DNA of 64,000 bases from Acholeplasmatales bacterium (GCA_031284585.1 JAITXT010000021.1:1-64000), one strand, 5' to 3'. Shown: positions 6,695 to 15,175, counted from the stretch's first letter. Translations and numbers: made by a program. Notes: generated by a model not told the origin, from the sequence alone.

Positions 6695-9352
6695 TTGAAT
6701 AAAGTAATAGAAGAAAAAGTTGATTTATTAAAAATTGAATCTGATGATAGTAATCCTTCTCAAGAAGAAGAGGAAGTTGATAAGCGAGTTATTTCTAAAG
6801 TAAGTAAGAAAAAGAAAAAAGGCCCAGAGATTATTCTTTCTGATGATCTATTATCCATTTCTGGAGATCCTCTTTTTGTTGAAAAGAAAGAAACATATAA
6901 AGAAAGTAGAAAAGTTGTTAGAAAAGATGACATAGTTGTTAATAGATATAATCCTCTTTTAGAAAAAGGCTTAACATTAGATGATTATGAGCAAAGAAAA
7001 CTTGCTGGTTTAATTAATGTTTCAAATGGTGGTTCTACTAAAAGTATTGTTAATATTTTCTTTACTAATATTATTTCATTTTTTAATTTACTTGTTTTTG
7101 GAATTGGAATTTGGTTATTAACTGTACATTCATCTTTTTCAGATTTTATTTTTGTTATTATTGCAGCTATTAATATTTCTCTTTCGATTTATCAAGAAAT
7201 TAGAGCAAAACTTACAATTGATAAACTATCAATTTTAGCTGCTCCTACTGCTTTTGTAATTAGAGATAGTGAGGAAATTGAAATAACAGTAGATGAAGTT
7301 GTACTAGATGATATTATTAGTTTATCTCCTGGTAAACAAATACCTGCCGATTTAATATTAAGGAGTGGACAGATTGAAGTTAATGAATCTTTATTAACTG
7401 GTGAATCTGATCCAATCATTAAAAAAGATGGAGATTCTCTTTTTTCTGGTTCTTTTGTAGTTTCTGGAAATGCGAAAGCTCAAGTTGTATCTGTAGGAAA
7501 AGATGTCTATATTGAAAAACTAACCGCTCAAGCTAAAAGATATAAAAAACCAAAATCAGATTTGTTTGCTTCTTTAAGAAAAATTATTATTACTGTTGGT
7601 GTGATAATTCTTCCACTTGCTGGTTTATTATTTTGGGTAAATTATTCAATTGGTATTCCCTATCCTACTATCGTTAGAACTGTTTCAGCTGCTATGATTG
7701 GTATGATTCCCTCTGGTTTATTTTTACTTACTACTATCTCTTTAGGAGTAGGAGTCGTTAGACTTGGTCAACATCATACTATGGTTCAGGAACTTAGTTG
7801 TATTGAAATGCTTGCTAGAATTGATACTCTATGTTTAGATAAGACAGGTACTATCACCGATGGAAGTATGTCTGTTAAAAGTACATTAGAATATAAATCT
7901 AATCTTGATCTTCCTTTGAAAAACATAATTTCAATGATGTTAAATGCTCAAGATGATCATAATATGACAAGTGAAGCATTAATTGAAAGATTTGGACTTG
8001 GAAAAAAAGGTAAAGTAAAAGATTTAATTCCTTTTTCAAGTACTAGAAAATATTCAGCTGTAACTTTTGATAAAATAGGAACTTTCTTTTTAGGAGCCCC
8101 TGAATATATTTTATCTAAACAAGATTACTATTATATTGAAGCTGATGTCAATAAACAAGCCAAGGAAGGATACAGGGTTTTATGTGTTGGATATTCTATT
8201 ACTGAGATAAAAAATCAAACTTTTGAGGGCTTAATTAATCCGATAGGGTTAATTATTATTGAAGATAACATTAGAAATGATGCAATCGAGACTATTGAAT
8301 ACTTTAAACAAATTGGAGTAAATGTCAAGGTTATTTCTGGAGATAATCCATTAACTGTGAGCAAAATTGCGGAAAGAAGTGGAATTGTTGGGGCTGATAA
8401 GTATATTTCTCTTGCGGGAATGGATGATAAAGATGTAATTAGAAATGCATGTAATTATAATGTATTTGGAAGAGTATCTCCTTCACAAAAGAAAATATTA
8501 GTAGAAACTCTAAAAAATAATGGTAAATGTGTTGCTATGACGGGGGACGGTGTTAATGATATTCTAGCACTTAAAGAAGCGGATACCTCAATTGCAATGG
8601 CAAGTGGTTCAGAAGCTGCTAGAAATGTGTCCCATTTAGTTTTATTAGATTCTAATTTTTCATCTCTACCTAGAGTGGTTGCGGAAGGGCGAAGAGTAAT
8701 CAATAACATTCAGAAAGTTTCTGCGTTATTTTTAACCAAAACTATCTTTTCATTTTTCTTATTAATTGCTGCCATAGTTAGAAAGGGTGTTTATCCTATC
8801 ATTCCTAGTCAATTAATGCTTATTGATTTTCTAGTAACTGGAATACCTTCATTTATCTTAGCACTTCAAGCAAATAATACTATTGTGAAAGGTAAGTTCT
8901 TGAAAAATGTCATCAAAGGTGCTTTACCAGGGGCTATTGTTGTATTAATTAATAGTTTAATCATTATTGCATTTGAAAAAAGACTTGGAATGTCAAGCTC
9001 TACTATTTCAACTTTAGTCGTTTTAACTGCAACTTTTACTTCTTTTGGAGTTTTGTTTAGAGTATCTAAACCTTTTAATACTCTTAGAAAGGCATTATTT
9101 GTTTTAATGATTTCGCTTTTTTTCATTCTAATTATTTTTGTTCCTAACTTCTTCTCATTCAATCCATTTTTTGAGATGAATATTACCCAAAATAATTGGG
9201 ATTCTACTCCTCTTGATTTATCTCAAATCCTGTTACTTGTCGTTTTATTTGAAGCAACTTACCCTCTTATGTTTGTCGTTTCAAATATCTATAAATGGAT
9301 TAAAGATTTTATTAAAGGTGTAATTAAATTAATTGCTAATTTGCAAGATTAA
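6695..9352 (+). CDS. Cation-transporting P-type ATPase (CtpE-like)
   Basis: 885 residues. A charged, low-complexity cytoplasmic extension (about 1-95) precedes a complete P-type pump: actuator TGES (235-238), phosphorylation motif DKTGT (D382), and hinge TGDGVND (616-622). There are roughly ten membrane helices. The M4 motif reads IPSGL rather than the PEGL of classical Ca/Mg pumps, and no CPx metal motif is seen. The stretch GVVRLGQHHTMVQELSCIE resembles the CtpE (Ca2+) branch. The start is TTG at 6695 after AAGGAGAG, with no nearby ATG alternative. It interrupts the usual mrnC-rlmB order. The ion is inferred, not shown. Confidence 0.85.
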   Translation: MNKVIEEKVDLLKIESDDSNPSQEEEEVDKRVISKVSKKKKKGPEIILSDDLLSISGDPLFVEKKETYKESRKVVRKDDIVVNRYNPLLEKGLTLDDYEQRKLAGLINVSNGGSTKSIVNIFFTNIISFFNLLVFGIGIWLLTVHSSFSDFIFVIIAAINISLSIYQEIRAKLTIDKLSILAAPTAFVIRDSEEIEITVDEVVLDDIISLSPGKQIPADLILRSGQIEVNESLLTGESDPIIKKDGDSLFSGSFVVSGNAKAQVVSVGKDVYIEKLTAQAKRYKKPKSDLFASLRKIIITVGVIILPLAGLLFWVNYSIGIPYPTIVRTVSAAMIGMIPSGLFLLTTISLGVGVVRLGQHHTMVQELSCIEMLARIDTLCLDKTGTITDGSMSVKSTLEYKSNLDLPLKNIISMMLNAQDDHNMTSEALIERFGLGKKGKVKDLIPFSSTRKYSAVTFDKIGTFFLGAPEYILSKQDYYYIEADVNKQAKEGYRVLCVGYSITEIKNQTFEGLINPIGLIIIEDNIRNDAIETIEYFKQIGVNVKVISGDNPLTVSKIAERSGIVGADKYISLAGMDDKDVIRNACNYNVFGRVSPSQKKILVETLKNNGKCVAMTGDGVNDILALKEADTSIAMASGSEAARNVSHLVLLDSNFSSLPRVVAEGRRVINNIQKVSALFLTKTIFSFFLLIAAIVRKGVYPIIPSQLMLIDFLVTGIPSFILALQANNTIVKGKFLKNVIKGALPGAIVVLINSLIIIAFEKRLGMSSSTISTLVVLTATFTSFGVLFRVSKPFNTLRKALFVLMISLFFILIIFVPNFFSFNPFFEMNITQNNWDSTPLDLSQILLLVVLFEATYPLMFVVSNIYKWIKDFIKGVIKLIANLQD

Positions 9353-9367
9353 AAAAAAGGTGTTTTA

Positions 9368-9392
9368 AATCTTTATTTTAAAGATTATTTTT
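9368..9392 (+). terminator. Intrinsic terminator after P-type ATPase
   Basis: Stem AATCTTTA (9368-9375) / TAAAGATT (9379-9386) with a TTT loop, followed by ATTTTT. It separates the ATPase from rlmB. Confidence 0.6.
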
Positions 9393-9514
9393 AAAAATGT
9401 TATGGTTTTTGTAAAATTAGTCTTCTTTTTTTAGTGTTTTTGAATTTATTCGAATTTATTTAAAAGAAATTTAGAAAATTTATACTATTATTATATATGA
9501 ATTAAGGAGTGAAT

Positions 9515-10210
9515 ATGATTATCTATGGTAAGAATGCATGTAAGGAATCTATTATTAACAAGCATGAAGTGAATTTAATATATTTAGATGAAAAATGCGC
9601 TGACAAAGAACTTGTTAATTTCGTTAAAAATTCTAAGATACCTTTTAATTTAGTGAGTAAAGCAGAATTAAATAATTTATCTAATATTGGAAGTCATCAA
9701 GGAATTTGTATGGATGTTAAAGACTATAAGACTTATGAATTAGATGAAGTTTTAGTTCCTAATAAAAACTTAAGGTTTATTTTACTTGATGAGGTAACTG
9801 ATCCTCATAATTTAGGTTCTATTATTAGAACAAGTGAAGCTTCAGGAATTGATGCTATTATTTTGACTAGAAAAAATAGTTGTCCGATAACTCCAGCGGT
9901 TGTTAAAGTATCTACTGGTTCAATCGAAAGAGTAAAACTTGTATATTCTTCTAATATAGTTTCAACAATCAAAAAATTAAAAGAGTATGGATGCTTAATT
10001 ATAGGAAGCACTATGGATTCTAAAATAAGTTATAAAACTATCGACAAAGATAGATCTCTTGTTTTATGTATGGGAAGTGAAGGTGACGGATTAAGACATA
10101 TCATTAAGATGAATTGTGACTTAATTGTTAGTATTCCCATGAAAGGGAAAATTAATTCCTTAAATGTTGGGGTTGCTGCTGGGATTCTTGTCTACGAAAT
10201 AATGTATTAA
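9515..10210 (+). CDS. rlmB: 23S rRNA (guanosine-2'-O-)-methyltransferase RlmB/TrmH family
   Basis: 231 residues of the SpoU/TrmH fold. A short L30e-like substrate-binding domain (1-75) is followed by the SPOUT domain with the three signature motifs LLDEVTDPHNLGSIIRT, LCMGSEGDGL and IPMKGKINSLNVGVAAGIL. It methylates a ribose in 23S rRNA or tRNA. At this syntenic site (yacO in Bacillus) it is called RlmB. AAGGAG at 9504-9509 points to the ATG at 9515 rather than the in-frame GTG at 9509, which overlaps the ribosome-binding site. Confidence 0.93.
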   Translation: MIIYGKNACKESIINKHEVNLIYLDEKCADKELVNFVKNSKIPFNLVSKAELNNLSNIGSHQGICMDVKDYKTYELDEVLVPNKNLRFILLDEVTDPHNLGSIIRTSEASGIDAIILTRKNSCPITPAVVKVSTGSIERVKLVYSSNIVSTIKKLKEYGCLIIGSTMDSKISYKTIDKDRSLVLCMGSEGDGLRHIIKMNCDLIVSIPMKGKINSLNVGVAAGILVYEIMY

Positions 10211-10219
10211 TTTTAAGTA

Positions 10220-10774
10220 ATGGGATTATCAAATGATTTTGAAATTATCTATCTTATTCAAGACGGAAATGAAACAGCTTTACTAGATTTACAAACTAAA
10301 TATAATCTTTTTATTTGGAAGATGATTCATGATGTTAATGTTCCAATTTCGGAACAAGATGACTTTTTTCAAGAAGCACAATATCTTCTATACTCTGCAA
10401 GTAAAATATTTGATATAGAAAGGAATAAAACTTTTACAAGGTATTTTGAATTAATTTTAAAAAGAAAGTTTTTTTATTTACTTACTAAACTAAAAACTAA
10501 TGTTTTACAAATTAGTGAAGAGCAAATAAATAGTTTTAGTGAAGAAAGTAGTTTAACTAACAATAGATATAGTATATATAATGATAGATTCGTGATTAGT
10601 TACATAAAAGATAAACTAAATTCAAAGACTTCTATGCAAATACTTAATTTATATTTTTTAAAAAATTTAAGTTATGAAGAGATTTCTAAAATATTAAAGT
10701 TAAAAGAGAAAACTATTTATAACGCGGTTTATAAAATAAGAAAGATTGCATTAGAACTGCTAGATTCTTACTAA
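10220..10774 (+). CDS. Sigma-70 family sigma factor, SigH-like
   Basis: 184 residues. A sigma region 2 around residues 30-75 (DDFFQEAQYLLYSASKIFD resembles the core-binding and -10 helix) is followed after a variable linker by a region 4 helix-turn-helix (LSYEEISKILKLKEKTIYNAVYKIR, about 147-175). It occupies the position of sigH between rlmB and rpmG in Bacillus, which supports a SigH-like label, although the sequence is divergent. There is no Shine-Dalgarno, and the start is 9 bases after rlmB, so coupling is likely. The yacP/rae1 gene usually found here is absent. Its promoters in this genome are unknown. Confidence 0.82.
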   Translation: MGLSNDFEIIYLIQDGNETALLDLQTKYNLFIWKMIHDVNVPISEQDDFFQEAQYLLYSASKIFDIERNKTFTRYFELILKRKFFYLLTKLKTNVLQISEEQINSFSEESSLTNNRYSIYNDRFVISYIKDKLNSKTSMQILNLYFLKNLSYEEISKILKLKEKTIYNAVYKIRKIALELLDSY

Positions 10775-10905
10775 AAATTAGTTTTTTTACATTTTAGGTA
10801 GATATTTATTGAAATTCTCTCAATAGTTAGAATAAATTAACCTAAATTATCTAAAACGTTGTTATTATTTGTTTTTTATTATTATTTGTGATAAAATATT
10901 ATAGT

Positions 10906-10949
10906 AAGATATTAGGTAAATAGAGATTTTTAGTAATATCTTTTTTTTT
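10906..10949 (+). terminator. Terminator/attenuator ahead of rpmG
   Basis: Stem AAGATATTA (10906-10914) / TAATATCTT with a G bulge (10932-10942) and a long loop, followed by nine T. It lies about 130 bases after the sigma gene and only 40 bases before rpmG. TATAGT- and TAAAAT-type -10 boxes occur just upstream, so it could attenuate an rpmG-secE-nusG transcript. Confidence 0.5.
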
Positions 10950-10987
10950 GACAATTTTTTGCTCAAAAAAATAATAGGAGAAAATTA

Positions 10988-11137
10988 ATGAGAGAGAAAA
11001 TCATTGTGGTTTGTAGCGAGTGTGGATCAAGAAATTATACTCTCACAAAGAATAAATTACTAAATCCTGAAAGGTTTAGTATGATGAAGTTTTGTAAAAA
11101 TTGTAATAAGCATACTCTTCATAAAGAAAGTAAGTGA
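10988..11137 (+). CDS. rpmG: 50S ribosomal protein L33
   Basis: A 49-residue protein too short for many gene callers. It reads [19 protein letters not shown] and continues to [14 protein letters not shown]. The two CxxC pairs (C9/C12 and C36/C39) make it the zinc-binding (C+) form of L33. AATAGGAG precedes the ATG. It is followed immediately by secE and nusG, exactly as in Bacillus. Confidence 0.93.
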   Translation: MREKIIVVCSECGSRNYTLTKNKLLNPERFSMMKFCKNCNKHTLHKESK

Positions 11138-11156
11138 TAGGAGGATTATTAATTGT

Positions 11157-11573
11157 ATGGCAATTAAGAAAAAAGAGGAAACTCAAAAGAGTAAGTTAAT
11201 AGAATTATTAACAACAGATTATCGTTTTGAAAATTTATTATTAGGTATCGCTAGTATAGCAGCGGCTGTACTATCTTTAATGATAATAACTAAGTTAGGA
11301 CCACTAACAATAGCTCCTAATTTCCCAGTTCTTGGAGAAGAACCTTATGGTTTGATCTTTGCTTGGATTTTATTTGCAATTTCTATTTTTGGTTTATTCT
11401 TAGTTTTGTTCCCATTTGTTAGTGCTGCAATTCCTGAAATAAGGAAGATTCAATGGGCAAATTTTAAAAAGTTTAGAGAAGCATTTGTTAGGACAGTTAT
11501 TGTAGTTGTAGTTCTTACGGGAGTAATAATTTTATTTGATTTAATAATCAAATTAATTATGTTGCGTTTTTAA
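11157..11573 (+). CDS. secE: Preprotein translocase subunit SecE
   Basis: 138 residues. The C-terminal third carries the SecE core: an amphipathic helix PEIRKIQWANFKKFREAFV followed by the last membrane helix with the conserved Asp (LFDLIIKL). SecE stabilises SecY in the membrane. Bacillus SecE is only about 60 residues with one helix. This one has two additional hydrophobic helices (about 25-48 and 62-90), giving three as in proteobacterial SecE. AGGAGG lies 12 bases upstream of the ATG, a slightly long spacing. Confidence 0.88.
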   Translation: MAIKKKEETQKSKLIELLTTDYRFENLLLGIASIAAAVLSLMIITKLGPLTIAPNFPVLGEEPYGLIFAWILFAISIFGLFLVLFPFVSAAIPEIRKIQWANFKKFREAFVRTVIVVVVLTGVIILFDLIIKLIMLRF

Positions 11574-11575
11574 TT

Positions 11576-12124
11576 ATGGATGAAAAAAACGAGAAGCGTT
11601 GGTACATTATTCAAACTTATTCTGGTCAAGAATTAGGAGTTAAGGAAGACTTAGAGAGTAGAATAAAATCCCAACACATGGAAGATTATATTTTTACAGT
11701 TCTTGTTCCTCAAAGAAAAATTGCTGTTAAAGATAAGAAAGGTAATGACAAGGAAAAGATTGTGGAAGTATATCCAGGCTATGTATATGTTGAAATGATA
11801 ATGCAACAAGAAGCATGGTATGTAGTAAGAAATACTCCTCATGTAACTGGTCTCCTTGGATCTAGTGGTAAAGGTACCCTTCCTGTTCCTGTTCACAAAG
11901 CAGAAATGGATGGAATCCTTCGTGAAGCTGGAGTAATTAGTGATCCTACTTATGATCACTTAGTTGGTAAGAAGATTAAAGTTGTGGATGGACCATTTAT
12001 TGATAGAGAGGCTATTGTTAAAGCTGTCAATAATATCCAAAAAACAGCAGTTATTAGTGTTCATATGTTTGGACGCTTAAATGATACTACTATTTCAATC
12101 GATGATATTGCTGAACTAGCATAA
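11576..12124 (+). CDS. nusG: Transcription termination/antitermination factor NusG
   Basis: 182 residues, standard NusG. The N-terminal NGN domain begins KRWYIIQTYSGQE and includes VYPGYVYVEM and the RNTPHVTGLLG segment. The C-terminal KOW domain spans GKKIKVVDGPF to the end. NusG binds RNA polymerase through the NGN domain and couples it to the ribosome or Rho through KOW. It starts two bases after the secE stop. A strong terminator follows, closing the rpmG-secE-nusG unit. Confidence 0.96.
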   Translation: MDEKNEKRWYIIQTYSGQELGVKEDLESRIKSQHMEDYIFTVLVPQRKIAVKDKKGNDKEKIVEVYPGYVYVEMIMQQEAWYVVRNTPHVTGLLGSSGKGTLPVPVHKAEMDGILREAGVISDPTYDHLVGKKIKVVDGPFIDREAIVKAVNNIQKTAVISVHMFGRLNDTTISIDDIAELA

Positions 12125-12127
12125 ATA

Positions 12128-12177
12128 AAAAGACTTAAGCAAGAAATATTTAATTGTTTAAGTCTTTTGTTTTTTAT
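12128..12177 (+). terminator. Strong intrinsic terminator after nusG
   Basis: Stem AAAAGACTTAAGCAA (12128-12142) / TTGTTTAAGTCTTTT (12154-12168), 15 pairs including one G-U. An 11-base loop separates the arms, and GTTTTTTATT follows. Confidence 0.85.
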
Positions 12178-12253
12178 TACTAGTCCTTATCAAGTTATTT
12201 AATTGAGAAAATTGATACTTTTTACTATTATTTTTAAGAATAATACATTTTAA

Positions 12254-12282
12254 TTGTAATTAATAAGCATCTATGGTATAAT
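12254..12282 (+). promoter_or_regulatory. Promoter for rplKAJL operon
   Basis: TTGTAA (12254-12259), 17-base spacer, TATAAT (12277-12282) preceded by TGG (extended -10). It lies between the nusG terminator and the rplK leader. Confidence 0.65.
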
Positions 12283-12302
12283 TGATAAGCATTTATTTTT
12301 TA

Positions 12303-12340
12303 CCGTGGTGGGAGATTACTAAATAATCGTTTGACCACAC
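12303..12340 (+). promoter_or_regulatory. rplK leader hairpin, putative L1-binding site
   Basis: Outer stem GTGGT (12305-12309) / ACCAC (12334-12338) encloses an asymmetric internal loop (GGGA / GTTTG). The inner stem is GATTA (12314-12318) / TAATC (12324-12328) with loop CTAAA. The GGTGGGAG...TTGACCAC arrangement imitates the L1 site on 23S rRNA and matches the kind of leader L1 uses to repress rplK-rplA in Bacteria. It ends about 12 bases before the AGGAGG of rplK, so binding could hinder initiation. Confidence 0.6.
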
Positions 12341-12363
12341 ACCGTATTTACAGGAGGATAAAA

Positions 12364-12789
12364 ATGGCAAAAAAAGTTGTAAAACAGATTAAGTTGCAAA
12401 TTCCTGCCGGTGTAGCTACCCCTGCTGCTCCAGTTGGTCCTGCTCTAGGACAAGCGCAAGTTAATATTCCTCAATTCGTTAAACAATTTAACGATGCGAC
12501 ACAAGATCAAAAGGGTTATATAGTTCCAGTAATAATTTCCGTTTATGATGATAGATCATTTACATTTGTTACTAAAACACCGCCTGCTTCTGATTTATTA
12601 AAAAAAGCAGCAAACATCAAAAAAGGTTCTGGCAGTTCAAAGAAAACTAAAGTTGCTACATTAAAAAGAGCAGAAGTTAGAAAAATTGCTGAAATCAAGT
12701 TAAGAGACTTAAATGCTAACGATGTTGAAGCAGCAACCAAGATTATTGAAGGTACTGCAAGAAACATGGGTATTGTGGTTGAGGATTAG
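12364..12789 (+). CDS. rplK: 50S ribosomal protein L11
   Basis: 141 residues starting [16 protein letters not shown], the normal L11 N-terminus. Conserved [12 protein letters not shown] and [10 protein letters not shown] form the N-terminal domain (factor and thiopeptide site). The C-terminal domain that binds the 23S GTPase centre runs from about residue 75. AGGAGG at 12352-12357 selects the ATG at 12364; an in-frame TTG further upstream lies inside the leader hairpin and is not the start. It is first in the rplK-rplA pair. Confidence 0.97.
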   Translation: MAKKVVKQIKLQIPAGVATPAAPVGPALGQAQVNIPQFVKQFNDATQDQKGYIVPVIISVYDDRSFTFVTKTPPASDLLKKAANIKKGSGSSKKTKVATLKRAEVRKIAEIKLRDLNANDVEAATKIIEGTARNMGIVVED

Positions 12790-12797
12790 GTGATAAT

Positions 12798-13493
12798 ATG
12801 AAACATGGAAAGAAATACAATGAAGCTATTAAGGTGTTTGAAAAATTAAAAGCCTATGATGCTTTAGAAGCAATAAAAACTGTTCAAAAGACTGCAAAAA
12901 TTGTTTCTACTAAATTTGATCAAACAGTAGAAGTTGCATTTAGACTTAATATCGATCCAAGAAAAGCGGATCAAGCACTTCGTGGAGCAATCGTTTTACC
13001 TCATGGAACTGGTAAAACTCAAAAAGTTTGCGTTATCGCCGTTGGTGAAAAAGCAAAAGATGCTAGAGAAGCTGGTGCTGATTTTGTTGGTGATGCAGAA
13101 TTACTTCAAAAAATCAAAGACGGATGGTTAGATTTTGATGTTATGGTAGCAACCCCAGATATGATGGGATCATTAGGTAAATTAGGTAAATTATTAGGAC
13201 CTAAAGGTCTAATGCCTAATCCAAAGACTGGAACTGTTACTTTAGATGTTGCGAAAGCAGTTAAAGAAATTAAAAATGGTAAAGTTGAATATCGTACTGA
13301 TAAAGTTGGTAATATTCAATGTTCAGTGGGTAAAGTATCATTTAGTGCAGAAAACCTTAAAGAAAATATTCGTACCGTGTATGAAACTTTAGTTAAGATT
13401 AAACCAGCCACTGTTAAAGGTACTTATATTAAAAATATAAGTGTTTCTTCAACAATGGGACCTGGTGTTCATGTTCTAGAAAACACGATTTAA
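12798..13493 (+). CDS. rplA: 50S ribosomal protein L1
   Basis: 231 residues, full-length L1. [10 protein letters not shown] is followed by the two-domain fold with [11 protein letters not shown] and the highly conserved [18 protein letters not shown] segment in domain II. L1 forms the ribosome's mobile stalk and in many bacteria represses its own operon through a leader like the one seen upstream of rplK. It starts 8 bases after the rplK stop. Confidence 0.97.
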   Translation: MKHGKKYNEAIKVFEKLKAYDALEAIKTVQKTAKIVSTKFDQTVEVAFRLNIDPRKADQALRGAIVLPHGTGKTQKVCVIAVGEKAKDAREAGADFVGDAELLQKIKDGWLDFDVMVATPDMMGSLGKLGKLLGPKGLMPNPKTGTVTLDVAKAVKEIKNGKVEYRTDKVGNIQCSVGKVSFSAENLKENIRTVYETLVKIKPATVKGTYIKNISVSSTMGPGVHVLENTI

Positions 13494-13499
13494 AAAAAG

Positions 13500-13639
13500 T
13501 AAAAAACTTGTCCTAAGAAAGTAAGAGTGGATCAAACACTTAAAATTAAAATCTTACCGAGGAAGAAAAATATATTTATTAATTATATATTTCTTTCTCC
13601 AGAAGACGAGAAAGAAATATATTTTTATTAGGAGGAAAT
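13500..13639 (+). promoter_or_regulatory. L10 leader with transcription attenuator (rplJL)
   Basis: The 146 bases between rplA and rplJ contain the segments typical of the Firmicutes L10(L12)4 leader: CCTAAGAAAGTAAGAGTGG near the 5' end and ATCTTACCGAGGAAG at 13551-13565. A perfect 15-bp hairpin follows, ATATATTTCTTTCTC (13585-13599) / GAGAAAGAAATATAT (13608-13622) with a run of T: an intrinsic terminator immediately before the AGGAGG. The purine-rich GGAAGAAAAATATA at 13561-13574 can pair with the terminator's 5' arm, giving a competing antiterminator. Confidence 0.82.
13585..13626 (+). terminator. rplJ leader terminator hairpin
   Basis: 15 perfect base pairs with an 8-base loop (CAGAAGAC), then TTTTT. 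It stands 4 bases before the rplJ ribosome-binding site, so it must be conditional. Confidence 0.85.
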
Positions 13640-14122
13640 ATGAATAAAAACGTTTTAGAAAAAAAACAAAAGGATGTTGAACTCTTAACTGAAAAGCTTA
13701 AAAGAGCAAAAACAGTAGTAAGTTTCGATTATCCTGGTCTAACTGTTGATGCTTTCATGAAATTAAGAAGAAAATTAAGAGAAGCAAAAGTTGAAGTTAC
13801 TGTATTTAAAAATAATATTAGTAGAAGAGCTTCAGTTAACATTGGACAAAATGAATTTGGAGATTCCTTAGTTGGTGCAAAAGCACTTGCTATAAGTTAT
13901 GACGATGTAGTTGCGCCTGCCAAAATCGTATATGACTTTCAAAAGGAAAACAAAGCAGTAAAACTACAAACAGGTATCGTTGAAGGACACTTTGCAAGTG
14001 TGTCTGAGATTGAAGCATTAGCTACTATTCCAAGTAGAGAAACTCTATTAGCTCAACTTGCTTACAGTTTGCAAGCACCACTATATCAACTTGCTTTTTG
14101 CTTAGATAAAATTGAAAAATAA
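13640..14122 (+). CDS. rplJ: 50S ribosomal protein L10
   Basis: 160 residues, slightly shorter than Bacillus L10. The N-terminal RNA-binding domain contains KRAKTVVSFDYPGLTVD and the variant FKNNISRRA of the 'KNTL-xxRA' motif, then KAVKLQTGIVEGHF. The C-terminal helix ends around residue 160 and would hold two or three L7/L12 dimers. AGGAGG at 13630-13635. As the stalk base it is also the likely ligand of its own leader. Confidence 0.95.
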   Translation: MNKNVLEKKQKDVELLTEKLKRAKTVVSFDYPGLTVDAFMKLRRKLREAKVEVTVFKNNISRRASVNIGQNEFGDSLVGAKALAISYDDVVAPAKIVYDFQKENKAVKLQTGIVEGHFASVSEIEALATIPSRETLLAQLAYSLQAPLYQLAFCLDKIEK

Positions 14123-14140
14123 TAAAAGGAGAATAAAAAA

Positions 14141-14515
14141 ATGGCAAAATTAACAAAACAAGCTTTCGTAGAAGCTTTAAAAGAAATGACTTTACTTGAA
14201 ATCAAGGAATTGGTTGATGGTTTGAAAGAGGAATTTGGTATTGATCCAAGTTCAATGAGTGTTGGTACCCAAACACAAACAGCAGTTGCTGAAGTTGAAG
14301 AAAAAACAGAATTTGATGTTATTCTTAAGAATTTTGGTGCTAATAAGATCGCAGTTATTAAAGTTGTTAGAGAACTTACTGGTCTAGGTTTAGGAGAAGC
14401 TAAAGCTTTAACTGAAACTCCTGATGGAAAAGTTAAAGAACACGTTAAGAAAGAAGACGCAGATGCCGCAGCTACTAAATTAAAAGAAGCTGGAGCAACC
14501 GTTGAAGTTAAGTAA
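14141..14515 (+). CDS. rplL: 50S ribosomal protein L7/L12
   Basis: 124 residues with the N-terminal dimerisation helices (about 1-35), an Ala/Val/Glu hinge (about 42-55) and the C-terminal domain. That domain is marked by [21 protein letters not shown] and [12 protein letters not shown], the surface that recruits GTPase factors. The ATG follows AAAAGGAG 18 bases after rplJ. Confidence 0.96.
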   Translation: MAKLTKQAFVEALKEMTLLEIKELVDGLKEEFGIDPSSMSVGTQTQTAVAEVEEKTEFDVILKNFGANKIAVIKVVRELTGLGLGEAKALTETPDGKVKEHVKKEDADAAATKLKEAGATVEVK

Positions 14516-14544
14516 AACATTAAGAAAAAATTAATTGAGAAGAA

Positions 14545-15144
14545 ATGAAGAATAGTCATTATTTTATTAACGATTCTTCTCTTTCTTCTCAAAAAAAGAG
14601 ATTAGATGTATCGATTTTAGGTGCATCTTTTGTCTTTCATACTGATTTAGGTATTTTTTCTAAAGACAGGATTGATCAAGGTACTCTTGTTTTATTAAAA
14701 TCTTTAAAAATAGAGGAAAATAAAAGTATTTTAGACATGGGATGCGGATATGGAGTTATAGGTGTTTATTTAAAAAAACTCTATCCTAATTGTAAAGTTA
14801 CTATGGTAGATGTAGTAGATAGAGCTCTTGCTTTAGCGAAAGAAAACTCCATAGTAAATAATATCAAAGATGTTGAAATTATTAATTCAAATTTCTTTGA
14901 AAAATTGAATGAGAATAAATTTGATTATATTATCTCTAATCCACCGATTAGAATAGGCAAAATTAAATTATTTGAATTTTATGCAAGTGCTAAGAATCAT
15001 TTAAATGAGAACGGAAAATTTGTTATAGTAGTTAGAAAAGACCAAGGAGCTTTAAGTCACATTAAAAATCTTGAGAATATATATAAAATAATAAATGTTT
15101 TGGACAAGGATTACGGTTATTGGGTCATTGAATCATGTATTTAA
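14545..15144 (+). CDS. RsmC-like rRNA methyltransferase (YbxB-like)
   Basis: A 199-residue class I SAM methyltransferase. Motif I is DMGCGYGVIGVYL (about 65-77), followed by an acidic motif II (VTMVDV) and motif IV NPPIRIGK, the N-P-P-x signature of base N-methyltransferases. In Bacillus this slot between rplL and rpoB holds YbxB, an RsmC-like 16S rRNA guanine-N2 methyltransferase candidate. The usual N-terminal opening (HYFINDSS, then FHTDLGIFSKD) is present. It starts 29 bases after rplL with only a weak AGAAGA ribosome-binding site. Confidence 0.88.
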   Translation: MKNSHYFINDSSLSSQKKRLDVSILGASFVFHTDLGIFSKDRIDQGTLVLLKSLKIEENKSILDMGCGYGVIGVYLKKLYPNCKVTMVDVVDRALALAKENSIVNNIKDVEIINSNFFEKLNENKFDYIISNPPIRIGKIKLFEFYASAKNHLNENGKFVIVVRKDQGALSHIKNLENIYKIINVLDKDYGYWVIESCI

Positions 15145-15175
15145 GCAAATTAGTGTTATTTGATTAAGTATATGA

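Noticed and set aside
12331-12363. Upstream TTG start for L11
   Set aside because: It lies within the leader hairpin, has no ribosome-binding site, and L11 proteins begin at the ATG at 12364 behind AGGAGG.
14086-14592. Long minus-strand frame of 168 codons over rplL
   Set aside because: It is antisense to rplJ/rplL and simply reflects their codon pattern; no start signal or family.
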